The notes under the pieces: generated by a model
What the model was told of the DNA's origin: nothing
The model's input: only the letters and a program-made list of their open reading frames with translations
Database searches by the model: none
Part shown: in pieces, positions 1-6,050 of the stretch
Numbering within the stretch: the stretch's first letter is position 1
How the letters are laid out: each line of letters begins with the position of its first letter
Source of the DNA: an uncultured Ezakiella sp.
Lineage (GTDB): Bacteria > Bacillota > Clostridia > Tissierellales > Peptoniphilaceae
Length of the DNA: 7,329 nucleotides
Direction: 5' to 3'
Assembly: GCF_943913045.1 (NCBI RefSeq)
Contig: NZ_CALTVH010000021.1
Span: forward strand, 1-7,329
Position numbers and translations under genes: made by a program

Positions 1-35
1 GGCCAGAATTTGAATGGACAGGTCCAAAGTGGTAA
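1..35 (+). CDS. C-terminal end of a P19-like iron-binding protein (5' truncated by window)
   Basis: The third frame reads PEFEWTGPKW and then a TAA stop at 33-35. The C-terminus of Campylobacter jejuni P19, as I recall it, ends in YKFKYTGTPK. The two share the pattern F-x-aromatic-T-G followed by P-K, and the P19 gene precedes a DUF2318 gene in that organism just as here. P19 proteins are extracytoplasmic iron/copper-binding beta-sandwich proteins that work with an FTR1 permease. Only ten residues are visible, so the call rests on this short match plus gene order. It also explains why the next gene should not start at the in-frame TTG at position 10, which lies inside this gene. The other upstream frame stops at 11-13. 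Confidence 0.6.
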   Translation, partial: PEFEWTGPKW

Positions 36-43
36 AAAATATT

Positions 44-85
44 GGAAATGGCTTTTAGCCATTTCCTCCTTGTACATAGGAGGAA
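44..85 (+). promoter_or_regulatory. Two overlapping, mutually exclusive hairpins in front of the DUF2318 gene
   Basis: Hairpin A pairs GGAAATGGC (44-52) perfectly with GCCATTTCC (58-66) around a TTTTA loop. Hairpin B pairs TTCCTCCT (63-70) perfectly with AGGAGGAA (78-85) around a seven-base loop. They share bases 63-66, so only one can be fully formed at a time. Hairpin B buries the whole AGGAGG ribosome binding site of the next gene; hairpin A would break B and expose it. No T run follows either stem, so this is not a terminator. The geometry fits translational control (a switch or coupling to the upstream P19-like gene), but the function is inferred and no known riboswitch class is recognised. 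Confidence 0.5.
78..83 (+). promoter_or_regulatory. Ribosome binding site that decides the DUF2318 start
   Basis: AGGAGG lies four bases before the ATG at 88-90. It is a perfect Shine-Dalgarno sequence, and no comparable site precedes the upstream in-frame TTG at 10. It therefore marks 88 as the start. It is also the right arm of hairpin B. Confidence 0.8.
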
Positions 86-87
86 TT

Positions 88-1329
88 ATGTTAAAGATAT
101 TTGTTAAAGTAATGGAAGCTGGCGTAGGATTCTCATTTATAATGGGTCTGGCGCTTGGATATCTAAGTACAGAAAACTTCAAAAGCAAATATAAAATTAT
201 TTTTGGCACAGTCTTTGTAGGCACTCTTGCGGCAATTATCTCTTCAGTCATTAGAGAAATTCCAAATTTTGTCAACAGAAGCGCTTTGTCATTTTGGTCA
301 ATGGTACCAATAGTAATTGCTTTTATTGGAATTATCATTTTTTATTTTTTAAAAGAAAAATCCAGTATATATAAAAATATTTTTGTTGGTTTTTTGTCCC
401 TTTATATCATAGCGTCATTTTTCTATTATATGCCGGCTCTTTTTGTTCAGCTAAACAATTTTGTTTATTATGGAGAATCTGCTGTATCCACCATGGTTCT
501 ATACAGAATCATTGGTTATGTATTTGCAGTTGTTCTGATGATTTTATCGAGTATTGCAATTTTCAAAATTGTTAGACGAGTTGACAAAATTTACAGGGAT
601 AAAATTTTAATGATCTCATTATCAATTTGGGGAATAAATCAAATATTTATTGTTCTTCAAAGACTATACGCAGTTGACATTATACCGAGAAATGCAAGTG
701 TGTTTAACACAATTGCTTGGGTAATAAACCATGCACATTACATCGGATTTAGTCTAATGATTTTTTTAATAATCCTGCCAATAATCTTATATTTAAATAA
801 TATTAAGGTTAAGGAAACTTTTAAAAATCCTGCAGAATTGAGAAAAAAGAAATATCATATGAGATGCAATAGAAATTTGGCAAAATTTTTATTAATTTTA
901 ATCGTTATTAACGTTTTTAGTTTAACTTATTTAAGGGCTTATTCTGGACGCGAAATTCAGCTTTCAGAACCCGAAGAGTATGAAATTGACAACGATATGA
1001 TTGTTATCCCACTGTCAGAACTTGAAGATATGAAACTCCACCGTTATCAATATACGGCAACTGATGGAGTTCACATGAGATTTTTCTTAATTAAAAAATC
1101 TCAGGGTTCATATGGAGTTGTGCTTGATGCTTGTGAAATTTGCGGGCCATCAGGTTATTATGAGCGTGGCAACGATGTCATTTGCAAATTGTGTGATGTT
1201 ATTATGAATCGTGGCACAATTGGTTTTAAGGGCGGATGTAATCCAATCCCTATACCATACATTGTTCACGATGAAAAAATAAAAATCAACATGCAAGATC
1301 TTGATGCCAACAGCTTTGTATTTAAGTAG
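88..1329 (+). CDS. Eight-helix membrane protein with C-terminal DUF2318 (FtrD-like) cysteine domain
   Basis: The 413-residue product has eight predicted helices (about 4-26, 36-55, 70-88, 97-120, 137-161, 173-192, 210-236, 262-283). Lys/Arg-rich loops after helices 1, 3, 5 and 7 place both termini outside. The extracytoplasmic tail (about 284-413) is a DUF2318 domain with DACEICG (Cys349, Cys352), ICKLC (Cys366, Cys369) and GGCNPIPIPY (Cys384), the family's signature for an Fe-S or metal/redox site. Helix 7 carries NHAHY (His215, His217), possible further ligands. The family accompanies P19 and FTR1 in iron uptake (Cj1660 in C. jejuni); its exact reaction is not established, and electron transfer or metal relay are the main ideas. 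Start 88 is chosen for its AGGAGG and because the frame upstream overlaps the P19-like gene. The next gene begins seven bases after the stop. Confidence 0.88.
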   Translation: MLKIFVKVMEAGVGFSFIMGLALGYLSTENFKSKYKIIFGTVFVGTLAAIISSVIREIPNFVNRSALSFWSMVPIVIAFIGIIIFYFLKEKSSIYKNIFVGFLSLYIIASFFYYMPALFVQLNNFVYYGESAVSTMVLYRIIGYVFAVVLMILSSIAIFKIVRRVDKIYRDKILMISLSIWGINQIFIVLQRLYAVDIIPRNASVFNTIAWVINHAHYIGFSLMIFLIILPIILYLNNIKVKETFKNPAELRKKKYHMRCNRNLAKFLLILIVINVFSLTYLRAYSGREIQLSEPEEYEIDNDMIVIPLSELEDMKLHRYQYTATDGVHMRFFLIKKSQGSYGVVLDACEICGPSGYYERGNDVICKLCDVIMNRGTIGFKGGCNPIPIPYIVHDEKIKINMQDLDANSFVFK

Positions 1330-1336
1330 GTGACAT

Positions 1337-2611
1337 ATGTTTTTTAGAATGATTAAAGGTGCAATCTTTAGGCAAAAGAAAAAAATGGTCTTGATTGCAC
1401 TTGTAGTAATGCTTGGCACTTGTCTTTCAACCGCTATGCTTAACACAATGCTTGGCATTGGTGACAAGGTCAACAGAGAATTAAAAGCTTATGGGGCGAA
1501 TATAAATGTTGTTCCAAAAGAATCTTCCATGCTTGATGATATTTATGGAATTGGCGAGGATAGTCAAAAAAATTATTTGAAAGAAGATGAACTTGGCTTA
1601 ATAAAAACCATCTTTTGGTCTTTCAATATCGTTGATTACACACCATATTTAAATATCAATGCGAAAGTTGATGGAGAATCTACAAGAGTTGTAGGAACAT
1701 GGTTTTATTATCACATGGACCTTCCAACTGGTGAGTCCATCGATACAGGTATGAGAAAATTAAAAACTTGGTGGAATATCGATGGCGAATGGATTGAAGA
1801 TGCAGATACAGACAAAGTCATGGTTGGTACTGTCTTTGCTCTTAGAAACAATTATAAGCTTGGCGATAAAATTAAAATCGAAGGTTCTTCTAATACAAAA
1901 GAATTTACAATCGCAGGTATTTTTGATTCAGGTAGTGATGAAGACTCACACATTTATCTACCATTAAAAATTGCTCAAGAATTGGATGGGGTATCAAATG
2001 TAGTTTCTCGCGTAGAAGTTTCTGCATTAACAACTCCTGATAACGATTTGGCAAGAAAGGCCGCAAGAAATCCAAAGTCTCTTACAATTAAGGAATGGGA
2101 GGTTTGGTACTGTACAGCTTATGTAAGTGCGATTTGTTATCAAATTCAAGAAGTTATGACCGACTCAATCGCAAAGCCTATTAGGCAGGTAGCAGAAAGC
2201 GAAGGCGATATTTTAAACAAGACAACTCTGCTAATGGTTTTAATTACCGCACTAAGCTTAATTGGTGCAGCACTTGCGATTTCAAATCTGGTAACAGCAT
2301 CTGTCATGGAAAGGCGCGCTGAAATTGGACTGCAGAAAGCAATTGGTGCAAATAACACGAGAATTATTACGAGAATTTTAGCTGAAAACATTAGCACAGG
2401 TATTATGGGTGGAACCGTCGGATATTTTATTGGACTTGGTCTTACTCAAATCATTGGTATAACAGTTTTTGGCTCTGGTATCCCGCCTACACCGATGGTA
2501 ATACCTATTGTGATTATTTTGATTTTACTTGTAATTGTTTTAGGCTCCATACCAGCCATTAGATATTTGCTAAAACTTAATCCAACGGAGGTGCTTCATG
2601 GAAAAGGCTAA
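1337..2611 (+). CDS. MacB/FtsX-type ABC transporter permease, P19-cluster type (first)
   Basis: This 424-residue protein has the MacB layout: one N-terminal helix (about 17-40), a large extracytoplasmic domain (about 41-295) and three C-terminal helices (about 297-322, 350-376, 386-408). FtsX-domain marks are ERRAEIGLQKAIGA (325-338) and the C-terminal LNPTEVL. Just after helix 1 stands YGANINVVP (52-60), shared with the next permease. It is about 40 residues longer than that partner, partly through a stretch near 248-290 with WYC (Cys259) and a second cysteine, Cys267. It corresponds to Cj1661/Cj1662 of the C. jejuni P19 cluster and probably pairs with the next permease and the ATPase at 3746. 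Start 1337 has a close-set AGGTGA (1328-1333), and its FF[RW]-M beginning aligns with the partner's. A start at Met5 (1349) is less likely. Substrate unknown. Confidence 0.87.
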   Translation: MFFRMIKGAIFRQKKKMVLIALVVMLGTCLSTAMLNTMLGIGDKVNRELKAYGANINVVPKESSMLDDIYGIGEDSQKNYLKEDELGLIKTIFWSFNIVDYTPYLNINAKVDGESTRVVGTWFYYHMDLPTGESIDTGMRKLKTWWNIDGEWIEDADTDKVMVGTVFALRNNYKLGDKIKIEGSSNTKEFTIAGIFDSGSDEDSHIYLPLKIAQELDGVSNVVSRVEVSALTTPDNDLARKAARNPKSLTIKEWEVWYCTAYVSAICYQIQEVMTDSIAKPIRQVAESEGDILNKTTLLMVLITALSLIGAALAISNLVTASVMERRAEIGLQKAIGANNTRIITRILAENISTGIMGGTVGYFIGLGLTQIIGITVFGSGIPPTPMVIPIVIILILLVIVLGSIPAIRYLLKLNPTEVLHGKG

Positions 2612-3746
2612 AAGAAAAAATGTACAATTCTTTTGGAAGATGGTTGAGTCATCGATAGCAAGAAGAAAGGCTCGTATGCTAACTGCACTTCTAGCAATTG
2701 CAATGGGCGCAACGATTTTATCAGGTCTTGTTACAATATATTACGATATTCCAAGACAATTGGGAAAAGAATTTAGAAGTTATGGAGCAAATATGATTGT
2801 TATTCCAAAATCTCAAGACGATAAGATTGGAGATAATCATATTGATGAAATAAAAAAACTTGCAGGCGACAAACTTGTGGGAATTGCTCCTTATATTTAT
2901 CAAAACGCAAAAATCAATGAGCAACCTTTTGTAATTGCAGCTACAAATTTTGACGGCTTAAAAAAGAACAGTCCATTCTGGCTGGTTGATGGTGATTGGC
3001 CGAGTGAAAAAAGGACAGTTATGCTTGGTCATGAAATTTCAAAAAAACTTGGCCTAAAAATCGGCGATCCTTTTGTACTGAGCACTCCAAAAGAAAATTC
3101 ACAAGAAATGAGAGACAGTGATTTTAAAGTTGCTTCAATTGTAACGACTGGCGGAAAAGAAGAAGATTTAATATTTATGTCTATTGAAGATATTAGATCT
3201 ATTATGGGCGATTTAAATATCAATATCATCGAATGTTCAATTGATGCAAACAGTGAAGAGCTTCAAGCAATTGCAAATAAAATAAATGAAATCGATAGCA
3301 CCGTTAGTGCCAGACTTGTTAAAAGAGTTACAGAATCACAAGGCGTGGTACTTGAAAAGCTTCAAGCCCTTGTATGGATTGTTACAATTATTGTTTTATT
3401 TATCATGATGATATGCGTTAGTACAACAATGATGGCTGTTGTAACTGAAAGAAGAAAAGAAATTGCTCTTAAAAAAGCCTTGGGCGCACACAATAAATCA
3501 ATAATTTATGATTTCTTAGGCGAAGGATTTTTACTTGGACTAATGGGCGGAGCCCTTGGTTCTTTACTTGGATATTTATTTGCAAGTGAAGTGTCAAGAC
3601 GAGTTTTTGCAAGAGGTGTAAATTTTTTATGGGCTCTAGTTCCAATTACAATCATTGTATCAATAGCAATTACAATTGTGGCTTGTATTATACCAGTTAA
3701 AACTGCAACTGCAGTTGATCCAGCACTTGTATTGAGGGGGGAATAA
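2598..3746 (+). CDS. MacB/FtsX-type ABC transporter permease, P19-cluster type (second)
   Basis: The product is 382 residues: helix 1 at about 27-48, extracytoplasmic domain about 49-255, then helices at about 257-281, 306-329 and 346-368. YGANMIVIP (62-70) follows helix 1, and ERRKEIALKKALGAH (284-298) is the FtsX-domain motif contacting the ATPase. GGKEEDLIFM (185-194) lies late in the outer domain, where the preceding permease has GSDEDSHIYL (199-208), so the two are paralogues that likely form a heterodimer. The start is inside the preceding gene (14-base overlap) with GGAGGTG (2587-2593) four bases upstream, so translation is probably coupled. The stop overlaps the ATPase start by one base (TAATG). 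The family name MacB would suggest macrolide export, but context points to the iron/redox cluster. Confidence 0.88.
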   Translation: MEKAKRKNVQFFWKMVESSIARRKARMLTALLAIAMGATILSGLVTIYYDIPRQLGKEFRSYGANMIVIPKSQDDKIGDNHIDEIKKLAGDKLVGIAPYIYQNAKINEQPFVIAATNFDGLKKNSPFWLVDGDWPSEKRTVMLGHEISKKLGLKIGDPFVLSTPKENSQEMRDSDFKVASIVTTGGKEEDLIFMSIEDIRSIMGDLNINIIECSIDANSEELQAIANKINEIDSTVSARLVKRVTESQGVVLEKLQALVWIVTIIVLFIMMICVSTTMMAVVTERRKEIALKKALGAHNKSIIYDFLGEGFLLGLMGGALGSLLGYLFASEVSRRVFARGVNFLWALVPITIIVSIAITIVACIIPVKTATAVDPALVLRGE

Positions 3747-4432
3747 TGAATATATTAGAATTAAAAGATATCTCAAAGATATACGGAGATTTAAAGGCAC
3801 TAGATAAAATAAACTTAAATGTGGAAAAAGGCGAATGGGTTTCAATCATGGGTCCATCAGGTAGCGGTAAAACAACAATGATGAACATCATCGGCTGTAT
3901 GGATAAGCCTTCTATAGGTGAAGTTTTACTTGAAGGAATTGATGTTTCAAAATTAACTCAAAAGGAATTAACCGAGATTAGAAGAGATAAGATTGGACTT
4001 ATTTTTCAACAATTCCACTTGGTAAACTATTTAACTGCCTTAGAAAATGTTATGATGGCCCAATACTATCACTCAATGGTAGATAAGGAAGAGGCCTTGC
4101 AAGCCCTTGAAAGCGTTGGATTAAAAGATAGGCACAATCACTTACCTAATCAGCTTTCAGGTGGCGAACAACAACGTGTTTGTATCGCCCGTGCTCTCAT
4201 CAACCATCCTTCCCTTATCTTAGCAGACGAGCCGACAGGAAATTTGGACGAAAAGAATGAAATGCTTGTTTTGGATATTTTAGAAAGACTTCATAACAGC
4301 GGCTCAACAATTGTAGTTGTTACCCACGACCAAGAGGTTGGTGTTGAGGCAGAAAGAATCGTTTTTCTAGAGCATGGAAGAATTGCTAGAGAAGAAAAAC
4401 AAAAAAGACAAAGACCAGTTTTGGAGGTTTAA
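3746..4432 (+). CDS. ABC transporter ATP-binding protein, MacB/LolD-type (partner of the two upstream permeases)
   Basis: A complete 228-residue nucleotide-binding domain. Walker A is GPSGSGKTT (36-44), the Q-loop glutamine is in FQQ (88-90), the signature LSGGEQQR spans 137-144, Walker B is LILADEP (157-163) with catalytic Glu162, and the switch histidine is His194 (THDQ). HLVNYLTALENV after the Q-loop is typical of the MacB/LolD subfamily that drives FtsX-type permeases. All catalytic residues are present, so it should be active. It is cytoplasmic and is expected to power the permease pair encoded immediately upstream, as Cj1663 does in the C. jejuni order. A run of six G (3735-3740) in GAGGGGGGA supplies the ribosome binding site. 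It is separated from the lipoprotein gene by a single base. Confidence 0.93.
   Translation: MNILELKDISKIYGDLKALDKINLNVEKGEWVSIMGPSGSGKTTMMNIIGCMDKPSIGEVLLEGIDVSKLTQKELTEIRRDKIGLIFQQFHLVNYLTALENVMMAQYYHSMVDKEEALQALESVGLKDRHNHLPNQLSGGEQQRVCIARALINHPSLILADEPTGNLDEKNEMLVLDILERLHNSGSTIVVVTHDQEVGVEAERIVFLEHGRIAREEKQKRQRPVLEV
4423..4428 (+). promoter_or_regulatory. Ribosome binding site that decides the lipoprotein start
   Basis: GGAGGT lies five bases before the ATG at 4434. The frame is open back to an ATG at 4374, but that start lies inside the ATPase gene and would put 20 charged residues (KKNKKDKDQ...) ahead of an otherwise perfect signal peptide. The site therefore fixes the start at 4434. 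Confidence 0.8.
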
Positions 4433-4433
4433 T

Positions 4434-4877
4434 ATGAAAAAGACTTTATTATTACTATTGGCGCTTAGTTTACTGTTGACAGCATGCGCCAAGAAGCCTG
4501 ACGATGCTCGTGCTGATGACTCATGTAGTGATGCATATAAAGATGGCACATACCATGGAGAAAGCCAAGCTGATGAATGGGGCGGCAAGGTTACAACAGA
4601 TATTACCATCAAGGATGGAAAAATTGTTGAAGCAAATTTAAAAAACTTGCTAGCTGATGGAAGTGAAAAAGACGAAAACTATGGAAAGGCCAAAGAAGGC
4701 GCAACAAACCAAGGCCTTTACAAGATTGCACAAGAAGCAGTTAAAAATTCAAAGGAATATCCAAAGCTTTTAATTGAAAAAGGTAGGATCGAAGATGTCG
4801 AAGCTATCTCTGGGGCGACTGTTACATTTAAATCTTTCACAGAAGCTGTAAATGATGCATTGAAGGATGCAAAATAA
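4434..4877 (+). CDS. FMN-binding-domain lipoprotein (covalently flavinylated, extracytoplasmic)
   Basis: The 147-residue product begins MKKTLLLLLALSLLLTAC: a lipoprotein signal peptide with lipobox LTAC, giving lipid-modified Cys18 and anchoring on the outer face of the membrane. A second cysteine (Cys31) follows in the linker. Residues about 37-145 form an FMN-binding domain like that of RnfG/NqrC: GTYHGES at the front and SGATVT (126-131) near the end, where ApbE-type transferases attach FMN to the last threonine (Thr131). No ApbE gene is in the window, so the transferase must be encoded elsewhere. It is the last gene of module 1, one base after the ATPase, where the C. jejuni P19 cluster has thioredoxin-like genes. 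The likely role is shuttling electrons to or from the DUF2318 protein or iron; that is inference. Confidence 0.88.
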   Translation: MKKTLLLLLALSLLLTACAKKPDDARADDSCSDAYKDGTYHGESQADEWGGKVTTDITIKDGKIVEANLKNLLADGSEKDENYGKAKEGATNQGLYKIAQEAVKNSKEYPKLLIEKGRIEDVEAISGATVTFKSFTEAVNDALKDAK

Positions 4878-4892
4878 AACTTATATTAAAAT

Positions 4893-4926
4893 TATCTATA
4901 GTGAAAAACTTGCTATAGATATTTTT
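4893..4926 (+). terminator. Probable rho-independent terminator after module 1
   Basis: TATCTATAG (4893-4901) pairs perfectly with CTATAGATA (4913-4921), with an 11-base loop that can be shortened by G-T and A-T pairs, and TTTTT follows at 4922-4926. The stem is AT-rich, so termination may be incomplete, allowing some readthrough into module 2. Confidence 0.6.
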
Positions 4927-4945
4927 AATTAGCTTTTTCTAGTAT

Positions 4946-4958
4946 TATAATATATAAT
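4946..4958 (+). promoter_or_regulatory. Candidate promoter of the DUF4418 operon (tandem TATAAT boxes)
   Basis: Two perfect TATAAT hexamers lie at 4946-4951 and 4953-4958, 20-30 bases before the start codon at 4979. Neither has a good TTGACA-like box 16-18 bases upstream, and the area is nearly all A/T, so chance hexamers are possible. Position directly after a terminator favours a real promoter. AGGAGGT (4968-4974) follows as ribosome binding site. Confidence 0.4.
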
Positions 4959-4978
4959 TAAAAAATTAGGAGGTAAAT

Positions 4979-5398
4979 ATGAATAAAAATAAAATTTTCG
5001 GAATCTTATTTATAATATTTGGCGTATTAATTTTCTTAACGCCAGGCACACTTGCTCCAGTATGTCCCGCAATGCCAGATGGAAAATTTATGAAATGTCA
5101 TTGGATGGGCCAAGCAATAAAAGGTATTGGTGGCGTTATGACCGTCCTAGGCCTTATTTATACAGCTATTAAATCTAAGAAGCAAATGTTTTTTACCCTA
5201 GCCATATCTAATGTAATAGTTGGTATTTATGCAATATTATTACCTGCAAAATTAATTGGCGGCTGCATGAAACCTGAAATGGCTTGCAGAGCAAAAACTA
5301 TGCCTATGATTTATATTTTAGTCGGACTTTATATCGTTATTAGCATTGTTGCTATAATTTTAAATAGGCCTTGCAATGAATCTAATCAATGTAAATAA
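4979..5398 (+). CDS. DUF4418 family small membrane protein, Cys/Met-rich
   Basis: The 139-residue product has four predicted helices (about 5-22, 46-64, 70-90, 109-128). The two outer-type loops carry most of its cysteines and many methionines: PVCPAMPDGKFMKCHW (Cys29, Met32, Met38, Cys40, His41) and GGCMKPEMAC (Cys96, Met97, Met101, Cys103). This paired Cys pattern with MKCHWMGQA is what I recognise as DUF4418. No function is established. The clustered Cys, Met and His suggest binding of a soft or redox metal or a disulfide exchange role, which is inference. It starts module 2 with a strong AGGAGGT five bases before ATG, and its end overlaps the ATPase gene by 23 bases. A further cysteine pair (Cys132, Cys138) sits in the hydrophilic C-terminus. 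Confidence 0.8.
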   Translation: MNKNKIFGILFIIFGVLIFLTPGTLAPVCPAMPDGKFMKCHWMGQAIKGIGGVMTVLGLIYTAIKSKKQMFFTLAISNVIVGIYAILLPAKLIGGCMKPEMACRAKTMPMIYILVGLYIVISIVAIILNRPCNESNQCK

Positions 5399-6050
5399 TT
5401 TATCCAAATCATTTAGACGTGGGGAGAGAGATTTTTTCGCGATTGATAATGTAAGTTTTGATGTTAAAGAAAAAGATTTTATAAATATAATTGGTAAAAG
5501 TGGGAGTGGAAAATCAACACTCCTTACGCTTTTATCTGCAATTATTGAACCAACATCTGGAGATATCTTGGTGGAAGGAAAAAATCTATCTGACATGGAC
5601 GATGAAGAAAAAAGCGGATATAGGAATGAATTTATCGGTTATGTCCCTCAATCGCTTGGAACTTTACCAACATTGAATGTCCTTGACAATGTAAGACTTC
5701 CTTACTTTTTTAAAAAACGCGAGGGAGATGGAGTCGAAAGAGCTAGGATGCTTCTAGATATGTGCGGCATTTTAGATTTGGAAAATGATTTTTGCAAAAA
5801 TTTATCAGGTGGCGAATTAAAGAGGGTTTTAATTGCTAGGGCTCTCATGAATGAACCGAAAATTTTAATTGCAGATGAACCAACTTCTGATTTGGATTCA
5901 AAAACTACAATAGAAGTTATGAATATGTTAAAAGAAATTAATGAAAAAGGCACAACTATTATTATAGTAACCCATGACAATGATTTATTAAAATATGGGT
6001 CTCGCCTTCTTGAAATGACAGACGGTAAATTAAATGAGGTGGCAATATGA
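5376..6050 (+). CDS. ABC transporter ATP-binding protein, MacB/LolD-type (DUF4418 module)
   Basis: A complete 224-residue ATPase domain: Walker A GKSGSGKST (40-48), Q-loop PQS (Gln92), signature LSGGELKR (143-150), Walker B ILIADEP (163-169) with Glu168, and His200 (THDN). The catalytic set is intact. It differs clearly from the ATPase at 3746 (for example LSGGELKR against LSGGEQQR, and YVPQS against IFQQF), so it is a separate paralogue dedicated to the permease downstream. Its ATG lies inside the DUF4418 gene (23-base overlap) without a clear Shine-Dalgarno sequence; only AGG at 5366-5368 is near. Translation probably depends on ribosomes finishing DUF4418. No later start is likely, because the first strand of the domain (LINVNNLSKSF) begins at once. 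Its stop overlaps the permease start as ATGA. Confidence 0.92.
   Translation: MNLINVNNLSKSFRRGERDFFAIDNVSFDVKEKDFINIIGKSGSGKSTLLTLLSAIIEPTSGDILVEGKNLSDMDDEEKSGYRNEFIGYVPQSLGTLPTLNVLDNVRLPYFFKKREGDGVERARMLLDMCGILDLENDFCKNLSGGELKRVLIARALMNEPKILIADEPTSDLDSKTTIEVMNMLKEINEKGTTIIIVTHDNDLLKYGSRLLEMTDGKLNEVAI

Noticed and set aside
10..87. In-frame TTG start giving a 26-residue longer DUF2318 protein
   Set aside because: It lies within the last codons of the P19-like gene and has no ribosome binding site in view, while ATG at 88 has AGGAGG at ideal distance. The extra Lys-rich residues would also sit on the outer side. A fusion with something upstream cannot be fully excluded, since the frame is open to the window edge.
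1337..4432. Macrolide exporter (MacAB), lipoprotein releaser (LolCDE) or bacitracin exporter (BceAB)
   Set aside because: Domain layout is shared, but there is no MacA-type adaptor or two-component system, and the neighbours are P19-like, DUF2318 and FMN-binding proteins.
4374..4433. Longer start for the FMN-binding lipoprotein
   Set aside because: It would put 20 charged residues ahead of a textbook lipoprotein signal peptide and overlap the ATPase gene; GGAGGT before 4434 supports the shorter form.
4941..4961. Fur-type operator in the AT-rich dyad over the TATAAT boxes
   Set aside because: ATTATA/TATAAT forms a short dyad, but the match to the Fur consensus is poor and any A/T-only stretch would give similar partial matches.
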